This document shows, one piece after another, positions 53,677-63,810 of a stretch of DNA of 64,000 nt. Each line of letters opens with the position of its first letter. The first letter of the stretch is position 1. Origin of the DNA: Variovorax sp. J22G73 (GTDB lineage: Bacteria; Pseudomonadota; Gammaproteobacteria; Burkholderiales; Burkholderiaceae_C); NCBI RefSeq assembly GCF_030317035.1, contig NZ_JASZYK010000007.1, positions 1-64,000 of the forward strand, in the 5' to 3' direction. The notes under the pieces were generated by a model. That model was not told the DNA's origin. It saw nothing but the letters and a program-made list of their open reading frames with translations, and did no database searches. Position numbers and translations under genes: made by a program.

Positions 53677-54147
53677 GAAATCAACTCCCTCAGTTGTTGC
53701 GTGTCCGTTCGGACACTGTGAAAACCAGCCATCAACCAACCACGTTTGCCTGCAGGATGACGGCCGCGAAATAAACTTTGATGACACCCGGGCGCTGGTG
53801 ACACAGCGGGGCCGGGATATTTCTCAAGAGCAACGCTTTCGCGCTACATCGCACCTTCGAATCCATTCTTGCCCACTGTGCGTTCGATCAAACGTCGACA
53901 CAGTGTTTGCAAGGCGCCCGATTTTTAACAAACTTTTTGCAATTGATCGACAGCTTTCGCAGATCTTTTTTGTCGATCTCTTCACGTCGCGCGCCAAACA
54001 AAACAATAAGTTTTAAGTTGATGCATCGCCCGATGAGGCAATGAGACAAAGGCTTCTTTGGCGATGACTTCGGCGCGGGTCTCCGGGCGCGCGAGGCTCG
54101 AACCTTAGGCGAGGGGTATTCGCGCAGCCAGTGCCGAAGGTCATGCG
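53677..54147. promoter_or_regulatory. Region upstream of hcp, AT-rich, with palindrome
   Basis: About 470 bases with no convincing gene and lower GC than the flanks. A perfect 16-bp palindrome, GTGTCCGTTCGGACAC, at 53701-53716 lies 24 nt before the hcp ATG and could be an operator or 5' UTR hairpin. The hcp promoter must lie here. Confidence 0.5.
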
Positions 54148-54186
54148 CAAAAAGCACTACAGGCCCCGCGCGGGGGCCTGCAGTGC
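54148..54186 (-). terminator. Terminator after the Tat-exported hydrolase
   Basis: GCACTGCAGGCCCC and its near-complement form a long GC-rich stem, followed on the minus strand by TTTTT. It starts 22 nt after the hydrolase stop. Confidence 0.85.
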
Positions 54187-54207
54187 GACAAAAAAAAAGC
54201 AAGAACC

Positions 54208-55251
54208 TCAGCGGCGCGCCACGTCCACCACGGCCTTGGCGAACACCTCGGGCGCTTCCTGCGGCAGGTTGTGGCCGATGCCGCCGGTGGCCGTGCGGTG
54301 CTCGTAGGGGCCCGAGAACTTCTTCGCGTAGGCGGCGGGCTCGGGGTGCGGCGCGCCGTTGGCATCGCCTTCGAGCGTGATGGTGGGCACGCCGATCACC
54401 GGGGCCTTGGCGAGCCTGTCTTCCAGCGGCTGGTACCTGGCCTCGCCCTCGGCCAGGCCAAGGCGCCAGCGGTAGTTGTGCACGGTGATGGCCACGTGGT
54501 CGGGGTTGTCGAGCGCGGCGGCGCTGCGATCGAAGGTGGCGTCGTCGAGCGCCCACTTGGGCGACGCGGTCTGCCAGATGAGCTTGGCGAAGTCGTGCCG
54601 GTTCTTCTCGTAGCCCGCGCGGCCGCGCTCGGTGGCGAAGTAGTACTGGTACCACCACTGCAGCTCGGCGGCGGGCGGTAGCGGCGTCTTGCCTGCCTCC
54701 TGGCTGCCGATGAGGTAGCCGCTGACCGACACCAGCGCCTTCACGCGCTCGGGCCACAGCGCGGCCATGATGCAGGCCGTGCGCGCGCCCCAGTCGCAGC
54801 CGGCGACGGTGGCGGTCTTGATCTTCAGCGCGTCCATCAGGGCAATGATGTCGACCGCCACCACCGACTGCTGGCCGTTGCGCGCCGTGTCGACCGACAG
54901 GAAACGCGTGCTGCCGTAGCCGCGCAGGTACGGCACGATCACCCGAAAGCCCGCGGCGGCCAGCAGTGGCGCCACGTCGACGAACATGTGGATGTCGTAG
55001 GGCCAGCCGTGCAGCAGGAACACGGGCTCGCCGGTGGCGGGGCCGGCCTCGTAATAGCCGACGTTGAGCGAGCCGGCATCGATGCTCTTCAAGGGCTCGA
55101 GGCGGCGCAGCGGGACTTGCGCGTTCTTCGGTGCGGAGGCACCCGACGACTGGGCGAAGGCAGGCAGGGCCACCGCGAGCTGGGCGGCGGCCACGCCGAG
55201 CGCGGCGGTGCCGAGGAACGAGCGGCGGGGAAGCTGGAAGGGAGCGGACAT
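54208..55251 (-). CDS. Tat-exported alpha/beta hydrolase, epoxide-hydrolase-like
   Basis: 347 residues. A twin-arginine signal (PRRSFLGTAALGVAAAQLAVALPAFAQ) marks export of a folded protein. The mature part has HGWPYDIHMF (oxyanion, 81-90) and the nucleophile elbow GCDWGART with Asp153 instead of Ser, which points to epoxide hydrolase or dehalogenase chemistry. The catalytic His is in GGIGHNLPQEAPEVF. Start MSAPFQLPRR fits the signal. No neighbours suggest the substrate. Confidence 0.88.
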   Translation of the reverse strand: MSAPFQLPRRSFLGTAALGVAAAQLAVALPAFAQSSGASAPKNAQVPLRRLEPLKSIDAGSLNVGYYEAGPATGEPVFLLHGWPYDIHMFVDVAPLLAAAGFRVIVPYLRGYGSTRFLSVDTARNGQQSVVAVDIIALMDALKIKTATVAGCDWGARTACIMAALWPERVKALVSVSGYLIGSQEAGKTPLPPAAELQWWYQYYFATERGRAGYEKNRHDFAKLIWQTASPKWALDDATFDRSAAALDNPDHVAITVHNYRWRLGLAEGEARYQPLEDRLAKAPVIGVPTITLEGDANGAPHPEPAAYAKKFSGPYEHRTATGGIGHNLPQEAPEVFAKAVVDVARR

Positions 55252-55570
55252 GGGGATCTCCTTTTTGCGTAGCAAGAGTTAGCGGTTGAACAGCGTCGAA
55301 TAGGGTTGAAGGGCGGTCGATGCCTTGCTCGTGAGTGACACGTGCAAGCGTTGCAGCGACTGACGGCCGCGATCTTCTTCCCCTGGCCGCGGAAGAACCG
55401 GCGTTTCGTATCGCTGTGTATCGACGGGGGTTTTGCAGACACTAAATTTCATTCGGCAGGACCGAGGCGGCCCGGCCGCGCGCAGTTCATCGGTGGCCCG
55501 CTGCATGCATCCACGTCTTTCGCCGCAACGAGAATGCGGCCTTCCGCAGCATCGACAGACGTTCACACCC
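55252..55570. other. Divergent intergenic region
   Basis: 319 bases between the Tat hydrolase and the DUF2314 gene. Promoters in both directions are expected. I see no gene, clear repeat or terminator in it. Confidence 0.4.
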
Positions 55571-57031
55571 ATGCCCCTGCCAAAGACCTTCATCCATCGC
55601 ATCGCCTTCGCGGCGCTGGTTCTCTGCGCGGGCACGCCGTGCCTTGCCGCGAATCCCACGGCGCAACAACAGCAGCAACAACAGCAACAGCAACCCCAGG
55701 CAGCAACGCCCGGCATGGCCAAGGCAGCGCCCGGCACGCCCGTGCCCGCCGGCTCGCCGCGGGCCGGGCCCATTTACTTCCAGTTCGCCATCTACTACGC
55801 CAAGCCCCCGGCCACCGACCCGATGGCCGCGTTGCGCAGCCGGCTCGCCAAGCTGGGCAGCCCCAAGCTGCTGGGCGCCATGCCCACGCCCGCGCAGGCG
55901 ACCGAGCCCGTGGTCTTCGCGAACTGGAACACCACCACCGTGCTGCAGGACTACCGCGCGCCCAGCCTGGAGATGCTGCAGCGCTTCGGCCGTGGCCTCT
56001 CGCGCGAGCAGGCCGAAGCCCTGCAGAAGGCCGACCGCGCGCTGGTGCTCGACTTCGCGCACCCCGCGCAGCAGTCGTCCGCCGCCATGCTGAAGGCGCT
56101 GCAGCTCGCGCAACAGGTGGCGCGCGACACCAACGGCCTGCTCTGGGACGAGGAAACGCGCGAGGTCTTCACGCCCGACGCGTGGCAGGCGCGGCGCATC
56201 GACTCGTGGTCGGGCAACGTGCCCGACATGGCGAAGCAGACCGTCATTCACGCCTACCGCAGCGACTCGCTGGTGCGGGCCATCACGCTGGGCATGTCGA
56301 AGTTCGGGCTGCCCGACGTGGTGGTGAGCGACTTCGCATGGTCGAGCAACCGCGCCATGGGCAACCTGGTGAACACCTTCGCGCAGGCGCTGGGCGAAGG
56401 CGCCACGCTGCCGCGCGCCGGCCAGTACGACCTGGACGTGCGCGCGCTGCGCCACGCCGCCGCGCGCGACCCGCTGCTGGCCAACCTGAAGCCCAACGCC
56501 AGCGCCACGGCGAAGCTCTCCCTGGTTACCGGCAAGTGGGAAGACGGCGACCCGCGCAACTGGCTGTACGAGATTCGCTTCGACCGTTACGCCGGCCCCG
56601 ACCGCTACGCGCAGCAGACGGCCATGCTGGTCGCGGCCTTCGGCGCCGACGAAGACGCGGTCACGCGGCTGAAGCACAACGACGAGCTGCGCGCGGCCAG
56701 CAAGGCGGCCAATGCGCAGCTGCCCCAGCTGCGCGAGGCCTTCGCCAAGGGCTTGCAGCCCGGCGAATACATCCTGGTGAAGGCGCCCTTCGCCACGCGC
56801 GACGGCGGCAACGAATGGATGTGGGTGGAGGTCGCGAAGTGGAACGGCGACACCATCGAAGGGCTGCTGAAGAACGAGCCGGTCGACGTGCCCAGCCTGC
56901 ACGCGGGTCAGATGGTGAAGGTGTCGCAGGCCAAGGTCTTCGACTACGCGCGCAGGCACCCTGACGGGCGTGAAGAAGGCAACGAGACGAGCAAGATCAT
57001 CCAGCGCATGCAAGGAGGAGCGAAGAAGTGA
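55571..57031 (+). CDS. Exported DUF2314 domain protein with polyglutamine stretch
   Basis: 486 residues. Signal peptide ends near CLA-AN; it is directly followed by about ten Gln residues and a Pro/Ala linker. A large central domain (about 65-370) is not recognised. The C-terminal ~100 residues fit DUF2314: LVKAPFATRDGGNEWMWVEVAKWNGDTIEGLLKNEPVDVPSLHAGQMVKVSQAKVFDY. The Gln run is encoded by CAA/CAG and may vary in length. Its end overlaps the next start (GTGA), so the two products probably work together at the envelope. Confidence 0.8.
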   Translation: MPLPKTFIHRIAFAALVLCAGTPCLAANPTAQQQQQQQQQQPQAATPGMAKAAPGTPVPAGSPRAGPIYFQFAIYYAKPPATDPMAALRSRLAKLGSPKLLGAMPTPAQATEPVVFANWNTTTVLQDYRAPSLEMLQRFGRGLSREQAEALQKADRALVLDFAHPAQQSSAAMLKALQLAQQVARDTNGLLWDEETREVFTPDAWQARRIDSWSGNVPDMAKQTVIHAYRSDSLVRAITLGMSKFGLPDVVVSDFAWSSNRAMGNLVNTFAQALGEGATLPRAGQYDLDVRALRHAAARDPLLANLKPNASATAKLSLVTGKWEDGDPRNWLYEIRFDRYAGPDRYAQQTAMLVAAFGADEDAVTRLKHNDELRAASKAANAQLPQLREAFAKGLQPGEYILVKAPFATRDGGNEWMWVEVAKWNGDTIEGLLKNEPVDVPSLHAGQMVKVSQAKVFDYARRHPDGREEGNETSKIIQRMQGGAKK

Positions 57032-57876
57032 GCACCGTGAACAACCCCCTGCCGCAACGCACGTTGCAACGCATCTACCTGCTGCTGGTGGCCGTGGTGG
57101 TGCTGGTGGGTTGCTGGGTCGCGCCCATCGACACGCCCGCGCGCGAGCAGGTCAACGACGGGCTGAAGCGCGCGCTGACCACCTTCGCCGCGGCGCGCGC
57201 GCTGGGCGCGGTGGTGTCGGTGGCGCAGGGCACGCAGGTCGATGCCACGCCCGGCGGCGTGGGCGTGAGCTTTGCGCCGGGCCAGGCGCTGAAGCCGCTG
57301 AACGAGCTCATCGAGCAGTTCGCGGCCATCATGCTGGCGGCCAGCGTGTCTTTCGGCATCCAGCTGATGCTGCTGAACATCGGCGCGCACCATCTCATGT
57401 CGTGGCTGGTGAGCGGCGTGGCGCTGGCGTGGGTGGCATGGCGCTGGCAGCGCGGGCGTTCGCCGCGCTGGCTGCAGTCGCTGCTCATCGGGCTGCTGCT
57501 GGTGCGCTTCGCGGTGCCGCTGAGCGCCGTGGCCAATGAAGGCCTCTACCGCGCCTTCATGGCGAACGACTACCAGACGGCGTTGTCGGGCATCGAGAAA
57601 TCGCCCACCGCCGTGGTCGACGCCACGCAGGAGGCGCCCGTCGCGCAAGAGGGTTGGCGCGACCGCGTCGAGCGCTGGCTGCCCAAGCTGCCCAACCTGA
57701 AAGCGACCTACGAGCAGATCCTGAAGTCCGCCTCCGACTGGGCCGAGCGCATCGTGAAGCTCATCGCCCTCTTCGTGCTGCAGACCATCGTGCTGCCGCT
57801 GGTGTTCCTGTTCGCGGCGTGGCGACTGGCGCGGGCCGCGATACGGGAGCCGGTGGTTCGCACGGCAGTCGCTTAA
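57028..57876 (+). CDS. Multi-pass membrane protein paired with the DUF2314 protein
   Basis: Not recognised. 282 residues from a GTG with AAGGAGGAG upstream. Hydrophobic helices lie near residues 15-35, 95-120, 125-140, 155-175 and 245-270, with a periplasmic or cytoplasmic stretch (180-240) containing RVERWLPKLPNLKATYEQILKSASDW. Translational coupling implies a complex with the upstream exported protein. Confidence 0.75.
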   Translation: MSTVNNPLPQRTLQRIYLLLVAVVVLVGCWVAPIDTPAREQVNDGLKRALTTFAAARALGAVVSVAQGTQVDATPGGVGVSFAPGQALKPLNELIEQFAAIMLAASVSFGIQLMLLNIGAHHLMSWLVSGVALAWVAWRWQRGRSPRWLQSLLIGLLLVRFAVPLSAVANEGLYRAFMANDYQTALSGIEKSPTAVVDATQEAPVAQEGWRDRVERWLPKLPNLKATYEQILKSASDWAERIVKLIALFVLQTIVLPLVFLFAAWRLARAAIREPVVRTAVA

Positions 57877-57921
57877 CGGCCCGCGGCGCACGCAAACAAA
57901 CGGGCAATCAAGCAGCAGGCA

Positions 57922-58341
57922 TCAGCCGCACACGTTGCGCCCTTCCGGCGAGCCGCGCAGCCGGTTCAGGAAGGCCAGCTGCACCTTCGCGGTTTCGCTG
58001 CCCTGCACGGCCGCGCGGTGCATCCACTCGCGCGCCTCGCAGCGGTCGGCCCGCACAGCCGGACCATACAGCGTGGGACCGCTCAGCAGCACCATGCCGA
58101 GCATTTCCTGCGCCTCGGCGTTGCCCTCTTCGGCAGCCTGCCGAAGCAGTTCGAGCATGCCGCGGTAGTCGCGATCGGCCTGCGCCTCGAGCGCCATCTG
58201 AAAGCGCTGCTCCGCCTGGATCTGCGCGCTGGCGTCGGACAGGTTGGCCGCGAACAGCGCCGCCACCAGGCACAGCAGGCCCGAGAGGCAGATGCGCCAG
58301 CGCAGCGACCAGCTGGCGATCTGGTTGAGTTCGGATGACAT
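57922..58341 (-). CDS. Sel1-repeat-like exported protein
   Basis: 139 residues. One N-terminal hydrophobic segment (about 17-40), then helical repeats of the Sel1/TPR type: RDYRGMLELLRQAAEEGNAEAQEMLGMVLL and AREWMHRAAVQGSETAKVQLAFL. Probably a periplasmic protein-binding module. Two Cys residues near the end could pair. No partner is evident. Confidence 0.75.
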   Translation of the reverse strand: MSSELNQIASWSLRWRICLSGLLCLVAALFAANLSDASAQIQAEQRFQMALEAQADRDYRGMLELLRQAAEEGNAEAQEMLGMVLLSGPTLYGPAVRADRCEAREWMHRAAVQGSETAKVQLAFLNRLRGSPEGRNVCG

Positions 58342-58465
58342 CGTCGGTTCTCCACGAATGAGGTGAACGACATGGTCTCGCGAGCGCGTGCTTCGCGGAA
58401 GCTGGAATTGGCGCAGCCTGCCTCAGCGGCTGGCTGAGGCCCGGCCTGCTGTGTTCATGCAATGC

Positions 58466-59557
58466 TCAGAACAGCGACAGCACCGCCGCGTTCACCGCGT
58501 AGCCGCCCACTGTCAGGAACACGAACAGCAGCGCCCCCAGCTTCAGCGGCTGCACCCCAGCGCGGCGCAGGCTCGCGACGCTGGTGCGCAGGCCCATCGC
58601 GGCCATGGCGGTGGCCAGCAGCAGGGTGTCGAGCTGCACCAGCCGCGCCACCAGTTCATGCGGCAGCACGCCCAGCGAATGCACCGCGCTCACCGCGATG
58701 AACAGCACCGCGAACCACGGCACGCGCACCTGGCTGCAGCATTGGCGGAAGCCGGCCGCGCCCTGCGTGGCCGCGCCCTTGAACGATGCGGCGGCCTGGA
58801 ACGACAGCACCATCAGGAACGGCGCCAGCATCATCACGCGCAGCATCTTCTCGACCACCGCCGCGTTGGCCGCCGCGGGCCCGATGGCATCGCCCACCGC
58901 CACCACCTGCGCCACCTCGTGGATGGTCGAGCCCGCGAACAGGCCGAAGGCATGCTCCGACAGCCCCAGGTACGGGAACACCAGCGGGTAGGCCACCATC
59001 GACAGCGTGCCGAACACCACCACCGTGGCCACCGCGACGGACACCTTGTGCTCTTCACCACGCACCACCGGTTGCGTGGCCATGACGGCCGCGGCGCCGC
59101 AGATGGCGCTGCCCGCGCCGATGAGCGCGGCCGTCTGCCGGTCGAGCCCCAGCCAGCGCGTGCCCACGTACAGCGCCACGCAGAAGGTGAGCGCCACCAT
59201 GGCCGCGGCGATCAGCAGGCCGGGCCAGCCGACCGCGCCGATGTCGTGCAGCGAAATGCGAAAGCCGTACAGCACGATGCCCGCGCGCAGCAGCGTGCTG
59301 CGCGCGAAGTCCACGCCCGGCCCGGCCCGCTCGGCCACCGGCGCGAACACGGTGTTGCCCACCACCATGCCCAGCGCGATGGCCAACGTGAGCGCGCTCA
59401 GGCCCATCCGCAGCATCGGCCCCCACTGCGCGAGCAGCGCCGCCACGCCCGCGAGCAGCAGGGCCAGCAGCACGCCGGGCCAGCGGGTGCGAAGAAAGCT
59501 GAAGCCCTGAAAGGTCAAGCCCGAAAGCCCGGACAGCGAAGCGACGAATGACTGCAT
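58466..59557 (-). CDS. YeiH/UPF0324 family membrane protein
   Basis: 363 residues, about ten membrane helices. Family blocks are clear: GIVLYGFRISLHDIG, GAGSAICGAAAVMATQPVVRG, FAGSTIHEVAQVVAVG and MAAMGLRTS. E. coli YeiH is of unclear function, and relatives have been proposed as sulfate or taurine-related exporters. It diverges from a LysR gene, as yeiH does from yeiE, so that regulator probably controls it. Confidence 0.9.
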   Translation of the reverse strand: MQSFVASLSGLSGLTFQGFSFLRTRWPGVLLALLLAGVAALLAQWGPMLRMGLSALTLAIALGMVVGNTVFAPVAERAGPGVDFARSTLLRAGIVLYGFRISLHDIGAVGWPGLLIAAAMVALTFCVALYVGTRWLGLDRQTAALIGAGSAICGAAAVMATQPVVRGEEHKVSVAVATVVVFGTLSMVAYPLVFPYLGLSEHAFGLFAGSTIHEVAQVVAVGDAIGPAAANAAVVEKMLRVMMLAPFLMVLSFQAAASFKGAATQGAAGFRQCCSQVRVPWFAVLFIAVSAVHSLGVLPHELVARLVQLDTLLLATAMAAMGLRTSVASLRRAGVQPLKLGALLFVFLTVGGYAVNAAVLSLF

Positions 59558-59627
59558 GGGCCCAAGGTTAGAAACTGGCACCCCATGAGTCAAAGACATA
59601 AACTTCACCGATGCATGAACTGAAGTT

Positions 59628-60590
59628 ATGGCAATGAACCTGCACCTGCTGCGCCTCTTCGTCGCCGTGGCGGAGTCGGGCAGCTTTTCTCGCGCGGCCG
59701 AGAGCCTGTGGATCAGCCAGCCCGCGGTGTCCAAGGGCATCCGGGAGCTGGAGCACCAGCTCGACCTGACGCTGATCGAACGCGGCACCGGCAAGGGCTT
59801 CAGGCTGAGCGAAGCGGGGGCCTCGCTGCTCACGCATGCGCGCGGCATCTTCGCGATGGAGCGCGCCGCGCTCGAAGACGTGCGCGCCCGCGTGGGCGTG
59901 CAGCGCGGCAGCCTCACCATCGGCGCGAGCACCACGGTGGCGAGCTACTGGCTGCCGCCGTATGTGGCCGCCTTCTGCGCCGCCTACCCGGCGGTGGTGC
60001 CGCGCGTGACGGTGGGCAACACGCAGAGGGTGTGCGAGCAGCTGCTCGAATGCCGCATCGACATGGCGCTGGTGGAAGGCCGCGTGGACGACGAGCGCAT
60101 CGAGGTGAACGAATGGCAGGCCGACCCGCTCACGCTGGTGGTCGCGCCCGATTCAGCGCTGCCGCGGCGCACCGTGTCGGCCGAGCTGCTGGGCCGGCAG
60201 AACTGGATCCTGCGCGAGGCGGGCTCGGGCACGCGCCAGGCCACCGAGGCGCTGTGCGCGGCCCACGGCATCGCCGCCCTGCCCTGGATGGAAATGGCCA
60301 GCAACGAGGCCATCGCGCGCACCGTGGCCAGCGGCGTCGGCATCTCGATGCTGCCGCGCGTGGTGGTGGCCGACATGCTGGCGCTGGGCACGCTGCGCGA
60401 GCTGAAGCTGGCGGGTGACGCGAGGCTGTCCCGGCCGCTCTACCGGCTGGCGCTGAAGAGCCGGCCGCTGGCACCTGCGGCGCTGAAGATGGCCGAGCTG
60501 CTGGACGCGGCGAAGCCCGGGCCCAGGCCCGCCTCCGCCCCTGCCCCTGCCCCTGCCCCTCAACGCACCCGCGCGCGCGTGAGCAAATAG
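59628..60590 (+). CDS. LysR-family regulator (YeiE-like) divergent from yeiH
   Basis: 320 residues. N-terminal winged helix LRLFVAVAESGSFSRAAESLWISQPAVSKGIRELEHQLDLTLIER, then a substrate-binding-like domain (SLTIGASTTVASYWLPPYVAAFCAAYP). It is 70 nt from the divergent yeiH start, the classical arrangement for a LysR and its target. The C-terminal end has an Ala-Pro run coded by a four-fold GCCCCT repeat (60537-60560), and its last 31 nt overlap the convergent methyltransferase gene. Confidence 0.93.
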   Translation: MAMNLHLLRLFVAVAESGSFSRAAESLWISQPAVSKGIRELEHQLDLTLIERGTGKGFRLSEAGASLLTHARGIFAMERAALEDVRARVGVQRGSLTIGASTTVASYWLPPYVAAFCAAYPAVVPRVTVGNTQRVCEQLLECRIDMALVEGRVDDERIEVNEWQADPLTLVVAPDSALPRRTVSAELLGRQNWILREAGSGTRQATEALCAAHGIAALPWMEMASNEAIARTVASGVGISMLPRVVVADMLALGTLRELKLAGDARLSRPLYRLALKSRPLAPAALKMAELLDAAKPGPRPASAPAPAPAPQRTRARVSK

Positions 60591-61363
60591 TTCTGGTGCA
60601 TCACGTTGCCCGAGAAATACGGTGCGGCCATCGCATCGAACTCGTCGCGCAGCGCGGCCAGCTTCTGCGGGTCGGCGGCCAGGCTTTCGACCAGCTTCTG
60701 CATCGGGCCGATCGAGCGCTCCATGAACATGCGGAAGTGGTCGATGCTCAACGCCGGGTAGTGCATGGTGCCGCGCTCGAAGAAGGGCGCGCCGAAGTGC
60801 GGCGCCAGCCGCTCGGTGACGGTGGCCGGGTTGCCCCATTGCGGCGGCGGCGAGGCCCCGGCCGGCGGGGGCGGCGAGTTGCGCCCGACAAAGGCGAACA
60901 TGCGGCCCACGAAGTGCTCCGGCGGCCAGGTCGCGAAGGCCACGCGCCCGCCGGGCCTGAGCACGCGGCGCATCTCGGCAATGGCCACCTCGGCACGCGG
61001 CGCGAACATGTGGCCGAACTGGCTGAGCACGACGTCGAAGGAGGCATCGGGGTACGGCAGCTGCTCGGCGTCGCCCTCGGTCCACTCGATGTCCTCGTGG
61101 CGCGAGATGTGGGCGTTGTCGCGCGCCAGCGCCAGCAGCTCGGGCGTCAGGTCGAGCCCCGTCACCTTGGCACCGCGGCGCGCGGCCGTGATGGCGACCA
61201 CGCCGGTGCCCGTGCCCACGTCGAGCACCGCCTCGCCGGGCTCGACCTGCGCGAAGCGCACCAGGTGGCCGGCCACCGGCGGCGTGAACATGGCGGTGGG
61301 CGCGAAGGTCGACCACATCTGCCGCTGGCGCTGCTTGAACTCCGCGAATGGATCCTGGCTCAT
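60560..61363 (-). CDS. SAM-dependent methyltransferase (class I, UbiE-like)
   Basis: 267 residues. SAM motif VLDVGTGTGVVAITAARRGAKVTGLDLTPE (near 50-80), the acidic GDAEQLPYPDASFDVVLSQFGHMF, and LRPGGRVAFATW. Methyltransf_11/25 type. Substrate unknown. It overlaps the end of the LysR gene tail-to-tail. Confidence 0.88.
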   Translation of the reverse strand: MSQDPFAEFKQRQRQMWSTFAPTAMFTPPVAGHLVRFAQVEPGEAVLDVGTGTGVVAITAARRGAKVTGLDLTPELLALARDNAHISRHEDIEWTEGDAEQLPYPDASFDVVLSQFGHMFAPRAEVAIAEMRRVLRPGGRVAFATWPPEHFVGRMFAFVGRNSPPPPAGASPPPQWGNPATVTERLAPHFGAPFFERGTMHYPALSIDHFRMFMERSIGPMQKLVESLAADPQKLAALRDEFDAMAAPYFSGNVMHQNYLLTRARVR

Positions 61364-61502
61364 GTCGCCCTCCGTGCCGGCCGCGAGGCTGCGGACGTGG
61401 GCAAACTCTAGGCCCGGCACCGGCGCGCGCATAGGCACGGCGCGAAAGAAGCGTAACGCGATGCCTGCGCGGCGGGTGCCATGGGCACCACCGGCACCGC
61501 GC

Positions 61503-61733
61503 TCAGCAGCAGCGGCCCTTGCCCGCGCCGTACCGCGCCTCGAGCCGCTCGCGGAAGAAGGCCTCGTAGCTCATCGGCGGCTGGTCGGGGTGGGTGGCCG
61601 CCATGTGCGTCAGGTACACGTCGTAGTCGGGCAGCCCGACCATGAGCCGCAACGATTGCCTGAGCGTGCGCGCAATGTAGCGCCCAGCTTCACGGCCGGT
61701 TTCGAGCCCGGCCTTCGGCAGTGCGAGCCCCAT
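61503..61733 (-). CDS. YbdD/YjiX family protein
   Basis: 76 residues: [49 protein letters not shown], ending in GKGRCC. This small family nearly always follows cstA, and here it begins 4 nt after the cstA stop. Thought to assist the peptide/pyruvate carrier. Confidence 0.92.
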   Translation of the reverse strand: MGLALPKAGLETGREAGRYIARTLRQSLRLMVGLPDYDVYLTHMAATHPDQPPMSYEAFFRERLEARYGAGKGRCC

Positions 61734-61737
61734 GGCC

Positions 61738-63810
61738 TCAGTGCGCCGCCGACGACACGGCACCCATCGGCTCGAACGGCGTCTCGTGCGTGGTCGGCCG
61801 GTTGGCGGCGCGGGCTGCCAGGCAGGCCTTGATGCTGTACACCAGCACGCTCAGCACCACGAACATGAAGAGCGCGCACAGCGCGGCGTCGAGCCGGTCG
61901 TTGAACACGATGCGCGACATGGCCTCGGGCGTCTTGGCCGGCGCCACCAGCACGCCGTTGGCGATGCCTTCGGTGTATTTGGCCGCATGCGACAGGAAAC
62001 CGATCTTCGGGTCGGCCGAGAAAATCTTCTGCCAGCCCGCGGTGAGCGTGCAGGCCAGCAGCCACGCCGCCGGTGCCGCGGCCACCCACGCGTAGCGCTC
62101 GCGCTTCATGCGGAACAGCACCACCACGCCCAGCAGCAGCGCCACCGCGGCCAGCATCTGGTTGGAGATGCCGAACAGCGGCCACAGCGTGTTGATGCCG
62201 CCCAGCGGATCGACCACGCCCTGGTACAGAAAGTAGCCCCACGCCGCCACGCACAGCGCCGTGGCCACGAGGTTGGCCGGCAGCGAGTCGGTGCGCTTCA
62301 GTGCGGGCACGAAGCTGCCGAGCAGGTCTTGCAGCATGAAGCGCCCGGCGCGGGTGCCGGCATCGACCGCCGTGAGAATGAACAGCGCCTCGAACAGGAT
62401 GGCGAAGTGGTACCAGAAGGCCATCATGGCCTGCCCGCCGATCACCTGGTGCAGGATGTGCGCCATGCCCACCGCCAGCGTGGGCGCGCCGCCCGCGCGG
62501 CCCAGGATGGTGGTCTCGCCCACGTCCTTGGCGGTCTGCAGCAGCATCTCGGGCGTGATGACGAAGCCCCAGCCCGACACCGTGGCCGCCACCTGCTGCG
62601 CGGTGGTGCCCACCAGCGCGCCCGGGCTGTTCATTGCGAAGTACACGCCCGGCTCGATGCACGACGCCGCCACCAGCGCCATCACCGCCACGAAAGACTC
62701 GGCCAGCATGCCACCGTAGCCGATGAAGCGCGCGTGGCGCTCGTTGTCCAGCATCTTGGGCGTGGTGCCCGAGGAAATGAGCGCATGAAAGCCCGACACC
62801 GCCCCGCACGCGATGGTGATGAACAGGAACGGGAACAGGCTGCCCGACCACACCGGCCCGTTGCCCTGCGCGAACTGCGTCACCGCGGGCATCTGCAGCG
62901 TGGGCATCACGAACACGATGCCGATGGCCAGCGCGATGATGGTGCCGATCTTCAGGAAGGTCGACAGGTAGTCGCGCGGCGCCAGCAGCAGCCACACCGG
63001 CAGGCTCGCGGCCACGAAGCCGTAGCCCACCAGCATCCAGGTGAGCGCCTTGCCGTCGAAGGTGAACAGCGGCGCCCACTCGGCGCTCTGGCTCACGGCC
63101 TGGCCGCCGAAGATGGCCAGCATCAACAGCACGAAGCCGATGAGCGACACCTCGCCGATGCGCCCCGGGCGAATGAACCGCAGGTACACGCCCATGAACA
63201 GCGCCACCGGAATCGTCGCGGCCACCGTGAAGGTGCCCCACGGCGACTCGGCCAGCGCCTTGACCACGATGAGCGCCAGCACCGCCAGGATGATGATCAT
63301 GATCATGAACGTGCCGAACAGCGCGATCATGCCGGGCACCACGCCCATCTCCTGCTTCACCAGGTCGCCCAGCGAGCGGCCGTCGCGCCGCGTGGAAATG
63401 AACAGGATGATGAAGTCCTGCACCGCCCCCGCGAACACCACGCCCGCCAGCACCCACAGCAGGCCGGGCAGGTAGCCCATCTGCGCCGCCAGCACCGGGC
63501 CCACCAGCGGACCCGCGCCCGCGATGGCCGCGAAGTGGTGGCCGAACAGCACGTTCTTGTCGGTGGGCACGTAGTCCAGCCCGTCGTTGTGGCGGTGCGC
63601 CGGCGTCTTGCGGTTGCCGTCGAGCCCCAGCACCTTGTCGGCGATGAACAGGCTGTAGTAGCGGTAGGCGATGAGGTAGGTGCAGATCGCGGCGGCCACC
63701 ACCCAGAGGGCGTTGACGCTTTCACCACGGGTCAGGGCCACGGTGCCCAGCGCAAACGCGCCGACCACGGCCACGACCAGCCACACCAGGTGGCGGCGGA
63801 TGCTGTGCAT
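61738..63810 (-). CDS. cstA: Carbon starvation protein CstA (peptide/pyruvate transporter)
   Basis: 690 residues, about 16-18 membrane helices. CstA blocks: [85 protein letters not shown], and [12 protein letters not shown]. coli CstA and BtsT import peptides and pyruvate under starvation. ATG has GGAGA upstream; an earlier ATG would add 19 unlikely residues. The 190-nt upstream region holds the promoter. Confidence 0.95.
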   Translation of the reverse strand: MHSIRRHLVWLVVAVVGAFALGTVALTRGESVNALWVVAAAICTYLIAYRYYSLFIADKVLGLDGNRKTPAHRHNDGLDYVPTDKNVLFGHHFAAIAGAGPLVGPVLAAQMGYLPGLLWVLAGVVFAGAVQDFIILFISTRRDGRSLGDLVKQEMGVVPGMIALFGTFMIMIIILAVLALIVVKALAESPWGTFTVAATIPVALFMGVYLRFIRPGRIGEVSLIGFVLLMLAIFGGQAVSQSAEWAPLFTFDGKALTWMLVGYGFVAASLPVWLLLAPRDYLSTFLKIGTIIALAIGIVFVMPTLQMPAVTQFAQGNGPVWSGSLFPFLFITIACGAVSGFHALISSGTTPKMLDNERHARFIGYGGMLAESFVAVMALVAASCIEPGVYFAMNSPGALVGTTAQQVAATVSGWGFVITPEMLLQTAKDVGETTILGRAGGAPTLAVGMAHILHQVIGGQAMMAFWYHFAILFEALFILTAVDAGTRAGRFMLQDLLGSFVPALKRTDSLPANLVATALCVAAWGYFLYQGVVDPLGGINTLWPLFGISNQMLAAVALLLGVVVLFRMKRERYAWVAAAPAAWLLACTLTAGWQKIFSADPKIGFLSHAAKYTEGIANGVLVAPAKTPEAMSRIVFNDRLDAALCALFMFVVLSVLVYSIKACLAARAANRPTTHETPFEPMGAVSSAAH

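Noticed and set aside
53824-54006. Minus-strand 60-codon frame upstream of hcp
   Set aside because: Basic, Cys-rich composition in AT-rich DNA, no ribosome-binding site, no similarity recognised.
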